Source of the DNA: Helianthus annuus
Lineage: Eukaryota > Streptophyta > Magnoliopsida > Asterales > Asteraceae
NCBI RefSeq assembly: GCF_002127325.2
Contig: NC_035435.2
Span: 119,205,464-119,269,463 of the forward strand
Length of the DNA: 64,000 nt
Direction: 5' to 3'
Shown here: in pieces, positions 11,708 through 23,613 of the stretch
Layout: each line of letters starts with the position of its first letter
Position numbering within the stretch: position 1 is the first letter of the stretch
Notes under the pieces: generated by a model
Seen by the model: the letters and a program-made list of their open reading frames with translations, nothing else
The model's database searches: none
Told to the model about the DNA's origin: nothing
Program-made: the position numbers and the translations under genes

Positions 11708-13014
11708 CTAAGGCATCTGTATCATCTTCATCCCTGCACAGTGGAAGATCAAGGAGACCTGTAAATCTTCAAGACTTAGGCCAAGTGCTTGTTCCCTTGT
11801 TATTTTCTTCACTTCTCCGCTAGACTTGATCACTGTCATTACATGGGTCTGTTTGTCAGTTTTCCACTTTAGTAGTTTTGAGTCTGGTGGGTTTCTTGGG
11901 AGATTTTTATTGAATGAGGAGTTTGGTGATGCTGGCCTATTGATGACTGACTGAGCAGTGCTTGCAGGTTGATCCAATCCAAGAGTTTCTACAGTCATTC
12001 TCTTAACGCCCTCTTTTACAAGGTCATCACCTGCCATTAATTCTTTCACTGTTTCAGCATCCAACTATTTTTGTTGCCTTCTTTTATAGATGGCAACACC
12101 AGCTGGAGCAGTGGCTCTCTTGATTTGCAGCTTTGGTGGTCTTGTTGAGACCTCTGCTTCAGAGTAGTCAGGTTTTTGTGGAACTTTTGGATCTTTCTTC
12201 CTTAGTTCCTCCAACCTTTTGTAGGTGGCCCTGACTTTATCTTCTCTCCATCTCATCACTTGATTTTCAGACCCATAATCAGCAGCAATTAGTTCCTCTT
12301 TCATTCTCCTCAGTTCTACCTTTTATCAGGTACATTCTTCTTGTACTTTGCCCAATCAGGAGGAGTATGTTTGACTTTGTTTTTGATCATGTCTTGAATC
12401 CTGGCTGCTTCACTTTCCAGCTCAAGTATTGTCCAATCTTTATACATGTGTTTTTCTCCCTTGTATTTCTTGTGAGCCATGATGTTTTCAACATAATCTT
12501 TTCTCAGGGATTCATCTGCCCTTTCTGATATCTGCTGGCACACATTCTTTGCAAATTGTTCCAAAGATCTGACTTGTGTGAGCAAAAATTGGTAGTTCTG
12601 TTGAATTTCTTTGTCAGATTTCCCTTGTGAATTTCTTTTGGAGATATCCTCTGCTTGTTTGGCCTTAATTTTCAAATATTCTTCAATATTGTTAGGCTTG
12701 GGATATCCTCCAACTGATGGCAAACTCCTTTTAGCAGGGTCATCCTCATAATAGAAGGATTTAGTTTCTTCTCTGACTGCTATGAGCTCAAGAGGAAGTT
12801 GAACACTTGCTGGAGCTATTGGCTTTTGAATCTAAGCTGATGAGAGAGGAACAGGGTTTGGTATAGTAACAAGTGATAGAGATTTTGAAGATGTTGGTGG
12901 TGGTGAAGTATCATCATCTTTCAGAATTAACCTTCTCCTTTTTGGTTAAGGAGAGGATGATGATGTTTTGGGTAGATCAGTGGTGGTGATTTGAGTGGAA
13001 GTGATTTGTGGATG
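11708..13014 (-). pseudogene. 3' part of the extra ORF of the SIRE-like element
   Basis: This continues the reading frame broken by the solo LTR. After removing the LTR and one copy of GGATG the frame resumes exactly. It then meets TAA at 12948-12946, TAG at 12834-12832, a stop at 12318-12316, a frameshift near 12310 and another stop at 12067-12065. The recognisable stretch (12723-12316) is Lys/Glu-rich and helical, with no membrane segment, so I see no support for an envelope function. Role unknown; it is a standard but uncharacterised part of this lineage. Confidence 0.65.
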
Positions 13015-16000
13015 TGTCACACCCCGATCTCCACGTGTCACCGGTGGGCCCGGTGTGGGGTACAGTGACGTAGTTGGCATCATCATAGACAAACAACACA
13101 ATAAAATAATGCACAGCGGAAGCAGAAATAGATTCATTTCAACTTTAATTAAAATGTAATAATAAATATCACAAGTAGTTGAAACGGATCCACAGGCGGA
13201 TCAAATAAAATAAGATATATTGTTCAACAGTTTATTGTCGTCCGAGCTTGCGAGACTGTTGTGGACGCTCTTTAGGAAACAGTCAGCCTAGTACGTATAG
13301 TACCTGCACTTAACCTTTTGGGAAAAATACGTCAGTTTACATTGGTAAATACAAGTTAACCGACTCATTTTGAAAATAATTGAAAATTTATTTAAATGCA
13401 CATGGCATAAATATTTTTATTAACTTGGGATAATTATGCAATATAAACTTGTGAACGAATTACATGTCACTCGTACGTTTGGTAGCCCGGGATCTTGTCC
13501 GGGTTAAAGATTAATAGACACACCACATTAAAAAGTTATACACGACGGGTGTACGCCTACACCCCGTGCTCTGGTCGTGGCCATCTCGTAAGATAATGCC
13601 AAGGATATCCGGGACACGGTCATTAACCCCCCAAAGGCTTTAAGTAAAACAAGACTGTTTAAACGAGCCGATCAAATTATTCCAATTGCATACCCAAGGG
13701 TGCAAGATTTGTACGCTCGATCAAGCGGTATTCTATATACCGTACCCCAAGCCCGTATAGGGAAAATAAGTTAAAATGTATTTACCTGAGTAAGTATGAA
13801 TCACAATTGGCAAGTGTAGATAGCTTTTACTGGGCCTCCTATTCTGGAACAAAGGTTTATAATAACCTATTAGATTCCTAACGGGTCTTTTATTTAAGCC
13901 TAAGCTTGACCGGTTAGTTTTAAGGACGATACGGTACAAGCGCACGATTAAGCGGAGACCGGATAGAATGTGATTTAGACCCGACAAGTTTGAATACTTG
14001 TATAATATGGGTATACTAAATACACTCTGGATTTTGAGACAAAAATGATGTCGTTTGACCCGTTTCGGCCAATTTATGCAAACTAGTTACATAAACCGAA
14101 CCGAACGCTAAAAGGGCGTTACGGGTAACCAAAAGAGTCATATGCAAGTTCCCTGAGATAATATGCTTTAAGTATGATATAATATCAGCAAGTTATGTTC
14201 TATTATGCCCCGAATTATTTTAAACTCAATTTATGCCTTAGAAGGGCATTTTGGTCATTTAAAAGATTATAAAAGAGTTAAATTGGAAATCTGAGTTACA
14301 GGTCTGATTTATACAGTAAATATACTTAATTTGATATGTTAAAACAGTAGGGTATGACCCGTATACGAAACTTATCATTTAAAATCAAACTATGCACCGT
14401 AGGGGTATTTTAGTAATTTCACAAGGGCTAAAAATGTCAAAACTGGAAACCTGAGTTCAAAAATTCATACTTACTGTTATTATATGAAAATATGCTAAAT
14501 ACATCAGTAGGTATAAGTCTTATATGTTTAATATGGGTATAACGCATACTATGCGTTAAAAACGCTTAGAAAGGCGATTTAGGGCCGTTTCCGGGTTTTT
14601 AAAAGAAAGCTGAGATTTTTATATTTCCAGAATGCTCAAAATATTTTATTTAACAAATAAAATCAGTAGAAAAAGGTTTGGGGTCAAAAGGATTTATAAA
14701 ACTCATTTTATGGCTTAAAAGGTTAAAACCGGCATCAACCGAATCGACTTAGCGATCTATGATACGATCAGCCAAAAATTAAATAAAAATCTTCAAAAAT
14801 CCCAAAATATTATATAACATCAGTGGGTAAAAAGTTTTATATCAAAAAGTGGCCTTAAATAGGTTATACGCTAAATGCGCCGTTTATTTAACATAAAGAT
14901 ATAGTTTTACGATATCGGCCATAACTCAAAATCTGGACCACCAACTGATCTCAAATTTTCGGTGCAAGTTTATAAATTAGTAATAAAGATTTCTACTCTT
15001 TCACTTTTCCAAAAATCACGTTTTATATCAAAAAGGGCAAAATAGTCAACTTTTAAGCATAATCGGAAACATGCATATGAATCGGTTAAGCATAGACTCA
15101 AGTTGTAAAAATTCCAGAGAGTTACACTTAAATAAAAATGGTCAAAAAATAAACTCTAATACATATCTCAAACATGCATGTACGGATCCGAATCGAGAGT
15201 CAACGAAAAAGTCGTTTTATAAGACTTTCGGTTCCAATCCGGGTTTATACTAAAGATTGTCGAGTTGATCATGGTAAAACATATTCTTACATTCATTATA
15301 AAGCTATTTTTGATGATCAAACTGATTGCATGTCATCTACATTACCATTTATGCTATATTTCACAAAAACAATTTCTGTTGACTTTTTAAGAACAACTTT
15401 GACTCGACAAATAGCATGCTTAGAGTGGGAATCAGAGAATACCCTTTTAAGGGTTTGTTTCCCACATAAATACCAACTTATAAGTGGTTTCAATTTGAGA
15501 AATGACAGAGTCAAATTCGTTTAATCGAAAAGTCAAACTATATGAACAATGGATTGACTTTTGGCTAATAATCAAAGCTAGAACGAATTAGAGAATGATA
15601 TGAATGCTTACAAAGGTCCTAATGAAGCCTAGATAACACTTGGAGGCTGCCTTGACGACCAGTAAGGTCCTGGAATGCTTTGTGAGTTCTTGAAAGTTTG
15701 TATGTGTTCTTGTTTCTAACACATGTGCCCCCAAATGAGGAGTTTGATCAGATTATAAGGTGTTTTCAGGTGTTACAAGAGTGCAACAGGTGTCCCAACA
15801 TGCATGAGGGCTGATTGGTGAGTTATGGAGGTGATGCTAACTGTTATGCACTCAAATTTCGGACCAAAATGGCCATTTTCGCGAAGTCTGCATCTGGGCA
15901 GTGGGTCACGGCCCGCATTAGGCAGCCCAGGCGGGCCGCCTGGGGTCTGCAGCACCCAAACTTTGATAAATATTGGCAGTTTTGGTCCATGTCTTCGTAT

Positions 16001-16553
16001 ACGATGTTTCGGCTATTTATCTTGACTCGTAAACCCCCAAATCTGATTTTTAAGAACCTTGGGACATTTACCAACATGGTAATGTCCTCGGTTAACTTTG
16101 CGCTCACCCGAAAAGCCATAAAATTCGACGTTGACGCTTTTAACCCCTCAAGTACGGTTTTGGCCATAACTTTCTCATACGATAACGAAACTTCATGAAA
16201 TTTTTACCACATATTCTAGTGAGTATATTTTAGCATTACAAAGCTTCGGGTCTGCCAAAAGTTCACTCAGAGGTATAAATTCAACATGTTGACACTTTTA
16301 GCCCCTATAGTTTGTAATTCCTCACTTTCGGGCAATTTCCGCTTTGTATGATCCATGAACCATCCGTTTAGGGTTATAAACATTATGTAGGGTTATCATA
16401 GAGTCTATTTATCCATTGTTGACACTTTGGACCCTTACGTTCCATAGTTTTCACCGTTTGTCAACTTTAGTCCCTCTAAAGTATATTTTCACATACCGGA
16501 AGTCTATGACACGTGTCAATGCATTATTGGACGTAATTTTTCGAGGTGTTACA
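13015..16553 (-). repeat. solo LTR, 3539 bp, Ty3/gypsy (same family as 56396-59936)
   Basis: On the minus strand it begins TGTAACACCTCG and ends GGGGTGTGACA, matching the LTR at 56396-59936 end to end and nearly in length (3539 against 3541). Perfect 5-bp target duplications GGATG lie at 13010-13014 and 16554-16558. There is no interior, so it is a solo LTR left by recombination between two LTRs. Its short reading frames are partly shared with the other copy and are treated as LTR sequence. It is the youngest datable insertion in the 10.9-21.1 kb block. Confidence 0.93.
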
Positions 16554-18802
16554 GGATGGCAAACAGTTGTTGAAACAACTGGTGTTTCAACCACTGTTGC
16601 CATTACAACAAATGTTGTAACATCTGTTGTCTTCTACTTTTTGGCAGGAGATGAGGGTGGATTTGATAATGTTTTTGGTGGTGAGGTGATTTTTGGTGGT
16701 GGTAAGGCAGTGGTTATGGTGTGTGTTGAAATGGTGTGTGTTGCAGTGGTGACAGGTGTTTGGCTAACAGTTGTTGAAACGACTGAAGTATCAGCAGTTG
16801 TTGATACAACAGGTGTTGCAGCAACTGTTTGGGTGAAAGATTGATGTTGGGGGCTTTTGGAAAGTGGTTTGGGAGTATGCTTTGTGAGTCTGGATGGTGT
16901 GGATTTGGGTTCCCTCACTTTTCTATTGGGATTCTTTCTTTTTGGCTCAGGATTTTTAACATCCTTTGGCTTAGAACAACCCTGCGCATTCAGCTCCATA
17001 TAAGCTCTTTTCTCCTCATTCCACCTGGACATGTCCTTTGCCTCTATGTCCCTTTTTACACTTGCTTTTGCTTCAACAAGTGCATTTGTGGTAACATCAA
17101 TCTTTTTACTACCATCTGGTAAGGGAATGTCTTTAGTCATGGCATCATTTTGTGGTTCAACATACAGACCATCTTCTATTCCCTTCTTCTTCCACTGCTT
17201 GATTTTCTCCCCCTTTTTGGCATTATCTGGAGGTGGATTATCAATGAAGAGAACAGTGGGAGGAGCTTTGCCAGTGGTGTGCAGGATATGGGCTTTTATA
17301 TCTTTGATGTCAACTTGAGTATCTTTGAATCTTGACTCCATGAGAATTCTAAATTTTTGGATTTGAATCTCATGCTGTTGATCAACTAATTCCCTTTGTT
17401 GTTTGAGCAGTGGTTGAAATAAACTCCGTAACTCATTTGCAGCAGGTGCATGTTGTGCAGAAGCTTGAGCTGGAGCAGCAGTGGGTGATACCTTTTGAAC
17501 TTTCAACACCTGTTGCAGCATGTCTTTGATTTCTGCAACAGATGTATCCAGTTTGTCAATTCTAGCCGTCAATTCCCGGTACATTAAACCATCACCCAAC
17601 TTAATGGAATCATCTAATTTCCTATTAGCAGTGGTTGTAACGGTGGTTGACTCAGGGAGTGAACTCCAAAAGTCATCCATTGATGCCCCTTTGTCTTGGA
17701 ATTGGGGACTTCTTCCTTAAAAAAGAGAAACACTTTTTAGTGAACCAGTGAATACTGGATATACAGGTGTTCCCAGAGAAGGAATTGCCTCCAAGGAAGT
17801 CTTATGGATGTAACCACTGTCCAAATGCAAACCAGTGGGTTCAGCACTTGTAGTGGCTGCTTCACTTGGACAACCACCAAGAGTTACTTGTAACTCAAGG
17901 GGTGTAACCTCCTCAGGTGTTGTTGGTGGGTTAGTAATGATTGGAACATCAGACCCAGTCACTTGTTGAGGTATATTCTCATTGATAGGTGAGTGAGAAG
18001 GACTGGGTTGTGCCTGGTTCAAATCAAGAACATCCAACAATAGTTTTGTTTGTGGGGGAATTGTGGAGGTGAGGTTGGGTGTAGAAAGAGAATTGGCCCC
18101 GGGCAGTGGGCTGTGGATGATGGAAGCAAGTGTTTCTAGAGCATCATATTGTGGTGTCCCTATTTGTACAACCTGTTCTTTTTGAGAAGAAGCAGGTGGA
18201 GTTTCAGGCATGGGTTGAGATATTTCTACCAACTGCTGTGAGGAAGTAGTAGTAGTGGTTTCTTGCGACTTTTGTGCTATCACTGGCAGTTGCTCTGGTA
18301 TCTCATCCTCCAGAGTTGCCTTTTTGGTAGGTTTGGGGGGCTTTTGAGTTTTCTTTTGTTTTGGCTTTTTGAGGATTGTAGGTGTGGGTCTCAAAGCAGT
18401 TGTTTTGCTGCTATGATCACCTAGAGCAGTAGACTCAGCAGCAGATACCTGAGGAGCAGTGGTAGCTACTAAATTCTGCTCAGGTACCTCTGCTTGTGTT
18501 TTGCAAGGTGTTGACATTCTTGTAAAAGTTTCAGCATTTAAGCTGTTTATTTGAAAAGAGTCACCTTGTTTTATTACATGAGCATCATCCTTACCAAATT
18601 TCTTTTCAAAATAATAACTTAGAAATCTTGGAAAAAGTAAGAATGGCTTTTTATCAACATTTTTAACCAAATCATTAAAGATTTCCTGGGAATAATTGAA
18701 ATTTTCATCTTGGAGAATAGCATATCCCAGGTTTTGAATCTTTAGTGGTATCTCATTAAAAGAAGTGGTTTGGGGGTTTTGAGAAATAATTGAAATTTTC
18801 AT
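16554..18802 (-). pseudogene. 5' part of the extra ORF (aORF) of the SIRE-like element
   Basis: The frame starts at 18802 (MKISIISQ) and includes the FPRFLSYYF motif near residue 58, of a type I associate with the extra ORF of daisy-family copia elements. A long Pro/Thr/Gln-rich low-complexity region follows. An in-frame TAA lies at 17719-17717 with the same frame continuing behind it, and TAG at 16636-16634. From 17680 on there is a coiled-coil-like segment (LTARIDKLDTSVAEIKDML) and then a Thr/Val/Pro-rich tail. With the downstream part the ORF would be near 1180 codons. Function unknown; nothing suggests a signal peptide or transmembrane helix. Confidence 0.7.
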
Positions 18803-19359
18803 CTTGAAATTTTCATCTTGAAATTTTCATCTTGCAGATGACTTTGATTTTGTCATTTTTGAGAAAGGAATTTTTATGAATTCGAGTCGACAGTAAAACC
18901 TTGTTTGGGGGTTTTGAAAGGGGGTTTTATGGAGGAAAAAGTGAATGCTGGCGTGGTAGCGGTTACAAAAGGTCTGACCACTATGTACTGTCAACGTGCC
19001 CACCCCTGATGAAATAAAGGACAAGTACTTTATGAAAACCACTGATGAAAGAAGATCAGTGGTTGTAACGGTAACAAATGAAGGCAGCGGGTGATTTTTA
19101 CTATCAGTAGATAGCATATCAGTGGATAAAACACTGATTTTGAACAACAGTGCTTATCAAGGAAATGAGAGAACAGGGGTTGACTTTCAGCAGTGGACAG
19201 TCTTTTAAGTAGAACAGACTTTTGAACAAAACAGTGGTTATGACAGACTTTTAAGGATTTAATGAAAAAAATTCATTTTTAGCTATTTTTAAGGACGGAT
19301 TTTTGATTTTCTGAAAATATTTTAATGCTTTTATTTATAGAAAAACAGGATTTTGCCTG
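18803..19359 (-). other. spacer between pol and extra ORF
   Basis: No coding frame is supported here. At 18800-18835 the 15-base word TTTTCATCTTGAAAT is repeated in tandem about three times just before the extra ORF start. The spacer also carries several CAGTGGT words like those in the array at 10404-10760. Confidence 0.5.
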
Positions 19360-21116
19360 TTATTCCATGTTTAGCATGCCAATCCGAGAGATCAAGCTTT
19401 CAAAGGTGGATGTGTCTAATGCTTTGGTTAGCACATTTGCCAGCTGATCTTTAGTTGGAACATGGTGCAGAGAAATCAAACCTTTTTCATAGCAATCCCT
19501 CACAAAGTGATGTCTGATGTCAATGTGCTTGGTGGTTGAATGGGAAACTGGATTTTTGATGATATTTTCTGCTGCCTGGCTGTCCAACATGAGTGGTGTC
19601 TTTAAGGCAGTGATACCAAAATCCAGCAACTGATTTTGAAGCCAAAGCAGTTGGGCTGTACAGCTTGCAGCAGCTATATATTCTGCCTCAGAAGTGGATG
19701 TGGAAATAGTTGCTTGCTTTTTTGCTTTGCCAGGACACTAAGCAATTGCCTAGGAATTGACACCCTCCTCAAGTGGACTTCCTTGTCTTGTCACATCCAG
19801 CAAAGTCACTATCTGAGAAACCTGGAAGCTCAATTTTACCAAGTGTGGGAGCACCTTTGAGGTATCTGAATATCCTTTTTACAGCAATCAGGTTTGACTT
19901 TCTAGGGGTTGATTGGGATCTTGCACAAACACATGTTGCAAACATGATGGCTGGCCTAGATGCAGTTAGGTATAATAAAGACCCAATCAGGCTTCTATAT
20001 AAAGTTTGATCAACCAAATCATCCTTCTCATCAGACATGACAATTTTATTAGTTGCAATGGGTGTACTGCATGGCTTACAATCATCCATATCAAATTTCT
20101 TCAGAAGCTCTTTTGCATATTTGCCTTGATGGATGAAAGTGCCATTTTGCAGTTGCCTTACTTGGAGACCAAGAAAGCACTGGAGTTCACCCATTGCACT
20201 CATTTCAAACTCAGCTGTCATGAGTTGCCTGAACTCTTCACACATTTTATTACATGTGCTTCCAAAGATGATGTCATCCACATAGATTTGGACAATCATC
20301 AAATCCTTTCCTCTCCATTTTAAAAACAGTGTTTTATCTATTTTACCTCTTGTGAAACCAATGGAAAGTAAAAAGGTGGAAAGAGTTTCATACCAGGCCC
20401 TTGGTGCTTGTTTCAGGCCATACAAAGCTTTATTCAGCTTGTAGACATGATTTGGATTAAATGGATCCTCAAAGCATGGAGGTTGATAAACATAAACCTC
20501 CTCTTGAATCTTACCATAGAGGAATGCACATTTGATATCCATTTGGTACACCTTGATGTTGTGGTTGACAGCAATGGCCAGAAATAGTCTGATTACTTCA
20601 AGTCTTGCTACAGGGGCAAATGTTTCATCATAATCAATGCCCTCTTCTTGTCTGAACCCTTGAACCACAAGCCTGACTTTATTCTTGACAACAATACCCC
20701 TTTCATCAGTTTTATTTTTGAAGACCCATTTTGTGCCAATAGGACTTACACCCTCTGGCAATGGTACAAGCTCCCAAACTTGTTGTCTTCTAAACTGTTG
20801 GAGCTCCTCTTGCATGGCTTTTACCCAGCTGTTGTCTTTTAGTGCCTCTTGGTACTTGACTGGCTGATGGAGAGATAGAAAACCAGCAAAAAGACAAATG
20901 TTTTGGGATTGACTTCTTGTGAGCACCCCTTCATTGATGTTACCAATGATTTGGTCTGGTGGATGAGATTTCAAGAAGATGAGCTCTCCTTGGTATGGAA
21001 CTATGGCATTAAGTGGGGAGGGCTGCAGATGTGAATCATCTGAGCTAACCACTGCTGGTGACTTTGATGATCTAGCAGTGGCTTCAAAAGGTGGTGGAAT
21101 AGGTGGTAATGGTGTG
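19360..21116 (-). pseudogene. pol: Ty1/copia reverse transcriptase and RNase H, 5'-truncated and frameshifted
   Basis: The minus-strand frame is open from the junction at 21116 to 19769. It shows the copia RT (RVT_2) landmarks in order: GTKWVFKNK, VRLVVQGFRQEEGIDYDETFAPVAR, KVYQMDIKCAFLYG, ALYGLKQAPRAWY and the catalytic YVDDIIFG. The RNase H part begins at SDSDFAGC near the end of this frame. It continues in another frame (19768-19360) with EAEYIAAASC, LKTPLMLDSQAA and HIDIRHHFVRD, ending at MLNME. The frame breaks near 19735-19770. The upstream half (gag, protease, integrase) is missing. The motifs are otherwise well kept, so decay is moderate. Confidence 0.9.
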
Positions 21117-21573
21117 TGTTAGAACTTTTAAGATCGTTGATACTTGTGCTGGATTAGTTTAGTTATAGTTTGTAGCTATTTTGAATGTAAAAGGGTTTAT
21201 TTTGTAATTCTCTAGAATTAAGGTTCCTGACCTAGTGTAGATAAGATTCCAGCAAATTTATAAATTTGCTGGCTAGTCAGGAACACTATATATAGCTCTC
21301 TCATTGTAACCTTGGCAAGCTTTTGGCTCTTGAATGAATATTGGTGTTGTTACATTCTATCTTTGATCTTGTGCTCAAATCTGATATCCAAGGTGTTCTA
21401 TTGATTTATCTTATTGCTTGGATTCAATACAACACTTATTGTATTCATTAATCCATTAGCTTCACCTTCATCTTTGATCATTCTTAACTTTTCATAGCTC
21501 AAACACTTAATCAATAGGTGTTTTGGGTTCAAACAACCAACCACTGCGATCCGGATTGATTTTGGGATCTACA
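21117..21573 (+). repeat. 5' LTR of the second copia element
   Basis: 457 bases from TGTTAGAACTTTT to GGGATCTACA. A TATA box candidate, CTATATATAG, lies at 21286-21295. No second copy is in the window. Confidence 0.87.
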
Positions 21574-21576
21574 ATT

Positions 21577-21593
21577 TGGTATCAGAGCCTTAG
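21577..21593 (+). other. primer-binding site (initiator Met-tRNA)
   Basis: TGGTATCAGAGCCTTAG begins three bases after the LTR end and matches the complement of the tRNA-iMet 3' end. Confidence 0.9.
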
Positions 21594-21827
21594 TGCTCTT
21601 GGTTGTTGTGTTCTTGTTGAGATTTTTCACAGTTTTGAAGGTTTTTCAAGAGTTTCAAAGTTTTCAAATTTTTGGACTTAAAATAGATTGATTTGGTGTG
21701 TTTAATCGATAGGTTGGTGTTAATACTTGATTAGGGAGTCATTTTGGACATTTTGATGCATCAAAACATGGTTTTTGAGTTGTTTTTGAGTGATTAGAGG
21801 GTTTTAGTTCGTGTTAAATCCTCTGTC

Positions 21828-22290
21828 CAGCGAAATTAACATGAATGCAGCGAACAATTTTTTAAGGCAGCGAAATTAATTTTTGAATATAGCGAACGTA
21901 GCGTTGAATATAACGAACATAATCAAATCGTTGAGAAACTCATCGCAGGATCATTAATTTCGACGATCATCATTCGAGCGAAATTACTGATCATCCGCGA
22001 AATAGTGTCCGGTGACCCTTGAGCGAAATTATCGAAGGCGACTTCGAGAACTGTGATATTGAACCACAGCGTTCTTATCACGGTAATTGGCGGAATTAAT
22101 CCAACTAACGTCTGTGTTGTGTTTGTCAGCGGAATTAGCTTGTTCGCCCGTGCAGGACAACCTAGAGTACCAGCGAAGGTTGAAGATCAGCAATATCTGT
22201 CAGCGAAAGTGAGCGAGCTTCCCTTGTCATCGGCGAAATTAACTAGGTCACTGGTCTTCTGTGACTTGTCGGCGAAATTAGCTTCTGATC
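21828..22290 (+). repeat. leader cluster of AGCGAAATTA words
   Basis: About a dozen scattered copies of AGCGAAATTA or near variants (CAGCGAAC, AGCGGAATTA, GGCGAAATTA, GAGCGAAATTA) lie between primer site and gag. They are dispersed at uneven spacing, not a clean tandem array. The GCGAA core matches the words in the leader and LTR of the element at 710-7859. Confidence 0.75.
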
Positions 22291-22318
22291 AGCCCTATTT
22301 TGTCAAAATCAAGCAAAG

Positions 22319-23613
22319 ATGTCGTTGAATCAACTAAGTCCAATTGCTCAAGCGGAACTTGAGACTGGAACCACTACTCGGCCACCGAAGTTGAAAGGGG
22401 CTGAAGACTTTAGCACTTGGAAGACTTTAGCACTTGGAAGACTCGCATTCAATCGTTCTTCGAGTACACGGACTACAATCTGTGGCTCTCTGTCACTGCT
22501 GGACCCCACATTCCAACGGTTGTTCGAGGAGATGCGGTAGTTGCCAACAATGATGCAACTACCTTCACTGATGAAGACAAGGCTCTAATCCAACGTGATC
22601 GTCGTGCTCATGCTGCCTTAACCATGGCATTATCAACTGACGACTGCAACATGTTTGAAGAACACCAAACTGCAAATGCACTCTGGAATGCATTGATTGA
22701 ATACTATGAGGGAAATGAAGAGTTGATCGAAAGCAAGAGAGATATGGTGCTGAAACAATATGACATGTTTTGTGGAGTTCGTGGAGAAAGTCTTTCCAAT
22801 CACATCAGTCGCTTTCTGAATATGATGACCAAAATGAAGAAGGTGGGAAATCCTGTCACAAATCGTGCTGCAATCAAGAAGTTGCTAGATTCACTTCCCA
22901 AGGAATGGAGCCTACAATGCATGATGATCAAGAAGGATTTCCTCAACAATCCAAACCCTGTCACTCTGTCCGACTTGATCAATACCCTAAGAGCCTTTGA
23001 AATGGATGTCAACAAAAGAGAGATGAACACTGCCAGCTACCCTCCAAAGTCAACTCAAACTTCTGCTGGATTGGAAAATGTTGCATTTCTTGCTTCAGGG
23101 GGCACCACTCCACAAGCTTCTGACTTAATCTATGCCAATGCTTCCGCAAACGCATCGAAAGCTCCACAACTTGTTGAGAAGACTATCACTGTTGACACTC
23201 AAGCGTTGAAAGTGTCCACTGAAAACGTGGCACTTTTCAACACATTTCTGAGCAGCTATGAAGCCCTGATGCCTGGGGAACTAAAGAAGGAGATGTTCAC
23301 TGCTGAAGACATGTATCAGGTTGATCCAGATGACATGGAGGAAATGGATCTGAAATGGCAAATGGCCATGATCACCTTGAGGCTAAAGAAATTTCAAGAC
23401 AAAACAGGAAAGCGTTTGGGTCTTGGAAAAGCTGGTTTTGACAAATCTAAACTTAGGTGCTACAACTGCAAGAATCTGGGCCATTTCAAGCGTGATTGTC
23501 CTCTGTTGAAAGAAGGAAACAGTGAAACCACTCCTGCTGTAAATCGATTCCGTTGTTCAAAAAAAGTCTATCGATTCCGTGATTTGTGTCGATATCGAGA
23601 AGGGTCGTTGTGA
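22319..23613 (+). pseudogene. gag: Ty1/copia Gag with a frame-breaking 17-bp duplication
   Basis: The natural start is ATG at 22319 (MSLNQLSPIAQ). The 17-base unit GAAGACTTTAGCACTTG is duplicated in tandem at 22403-22436 and throws the frame. The rest reads open to 23613 in the next frame. It shows the copia Gag capsid (UBN2-like) landmarks WKTRIQSFFEYTDYNLW, ALWNALIEYYEGNEEL and LLDSLPKEW, then a CCHC zinc knuckle CYNCKNLGHFKRDC near 23457-23498. The last ~20 residues after about 23553 look foreign, so Gag is cut there. Gag would normally form the particle and bind the RNA. Confidence 0.87.

Larger units (their letters stand above)
10891..21116 (-). mobile_element. SIRE/Maximus-like Ty1/copia element, 3' half only
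   Basis: Read on the minus strand the order is reverse transcriptase and RNase H (21116-19360), a spacer, a long extra ORF (18802-11708), a polypurine tract and a 3' LTR (11604-10891). An additional ORF after pol is the mark of SIRE/Maximus elements. Gag, protease, integrase and the 5' LTR are missing. The element is cut at 21116 by the start of a plus-strand copia LTR, and nothing that continues it appears to the right. A 3539-bp solo gypsy LTR sits inside the extra ORF. Confidence 0.85.
21117..23553 (+). mobile_element. second Ty1/copia element, 5' half (LTR, leader, gag)
   Basis: A plus-strand LTR, a tRNA-iMet primer site, a leader full of GCGAAATTA words and a Gag frame follow in order. 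Protease, integrase, RT and a 3' LTR are absent. Recognisable Gag ends about 23553, and the sequence then changes to unrelated AT-rich repeats. Its left end cuts the SIRE-like pol at 21116, so this element landed in that one. A later deletion or insertion then removed both right-hand halves. The base run before the LTR is GTGTG. Confidence 0.85.

Noticed and set aside
15174..16198. Frames of 107-127 codons on both strands within the solo LTR
   Set aside because: They overlap each other on opposite strands inside LTR sequence and lack any domain; only the 65-codon sense frame shared by two LTRs is noted.
16634..18802. Envelope-like gene in the SIRE-like element
   Set aside because: The extra ORF lacks a signal peptide, membrane helix and cysteine pattern; I call it only an extra ORF of unknown role.
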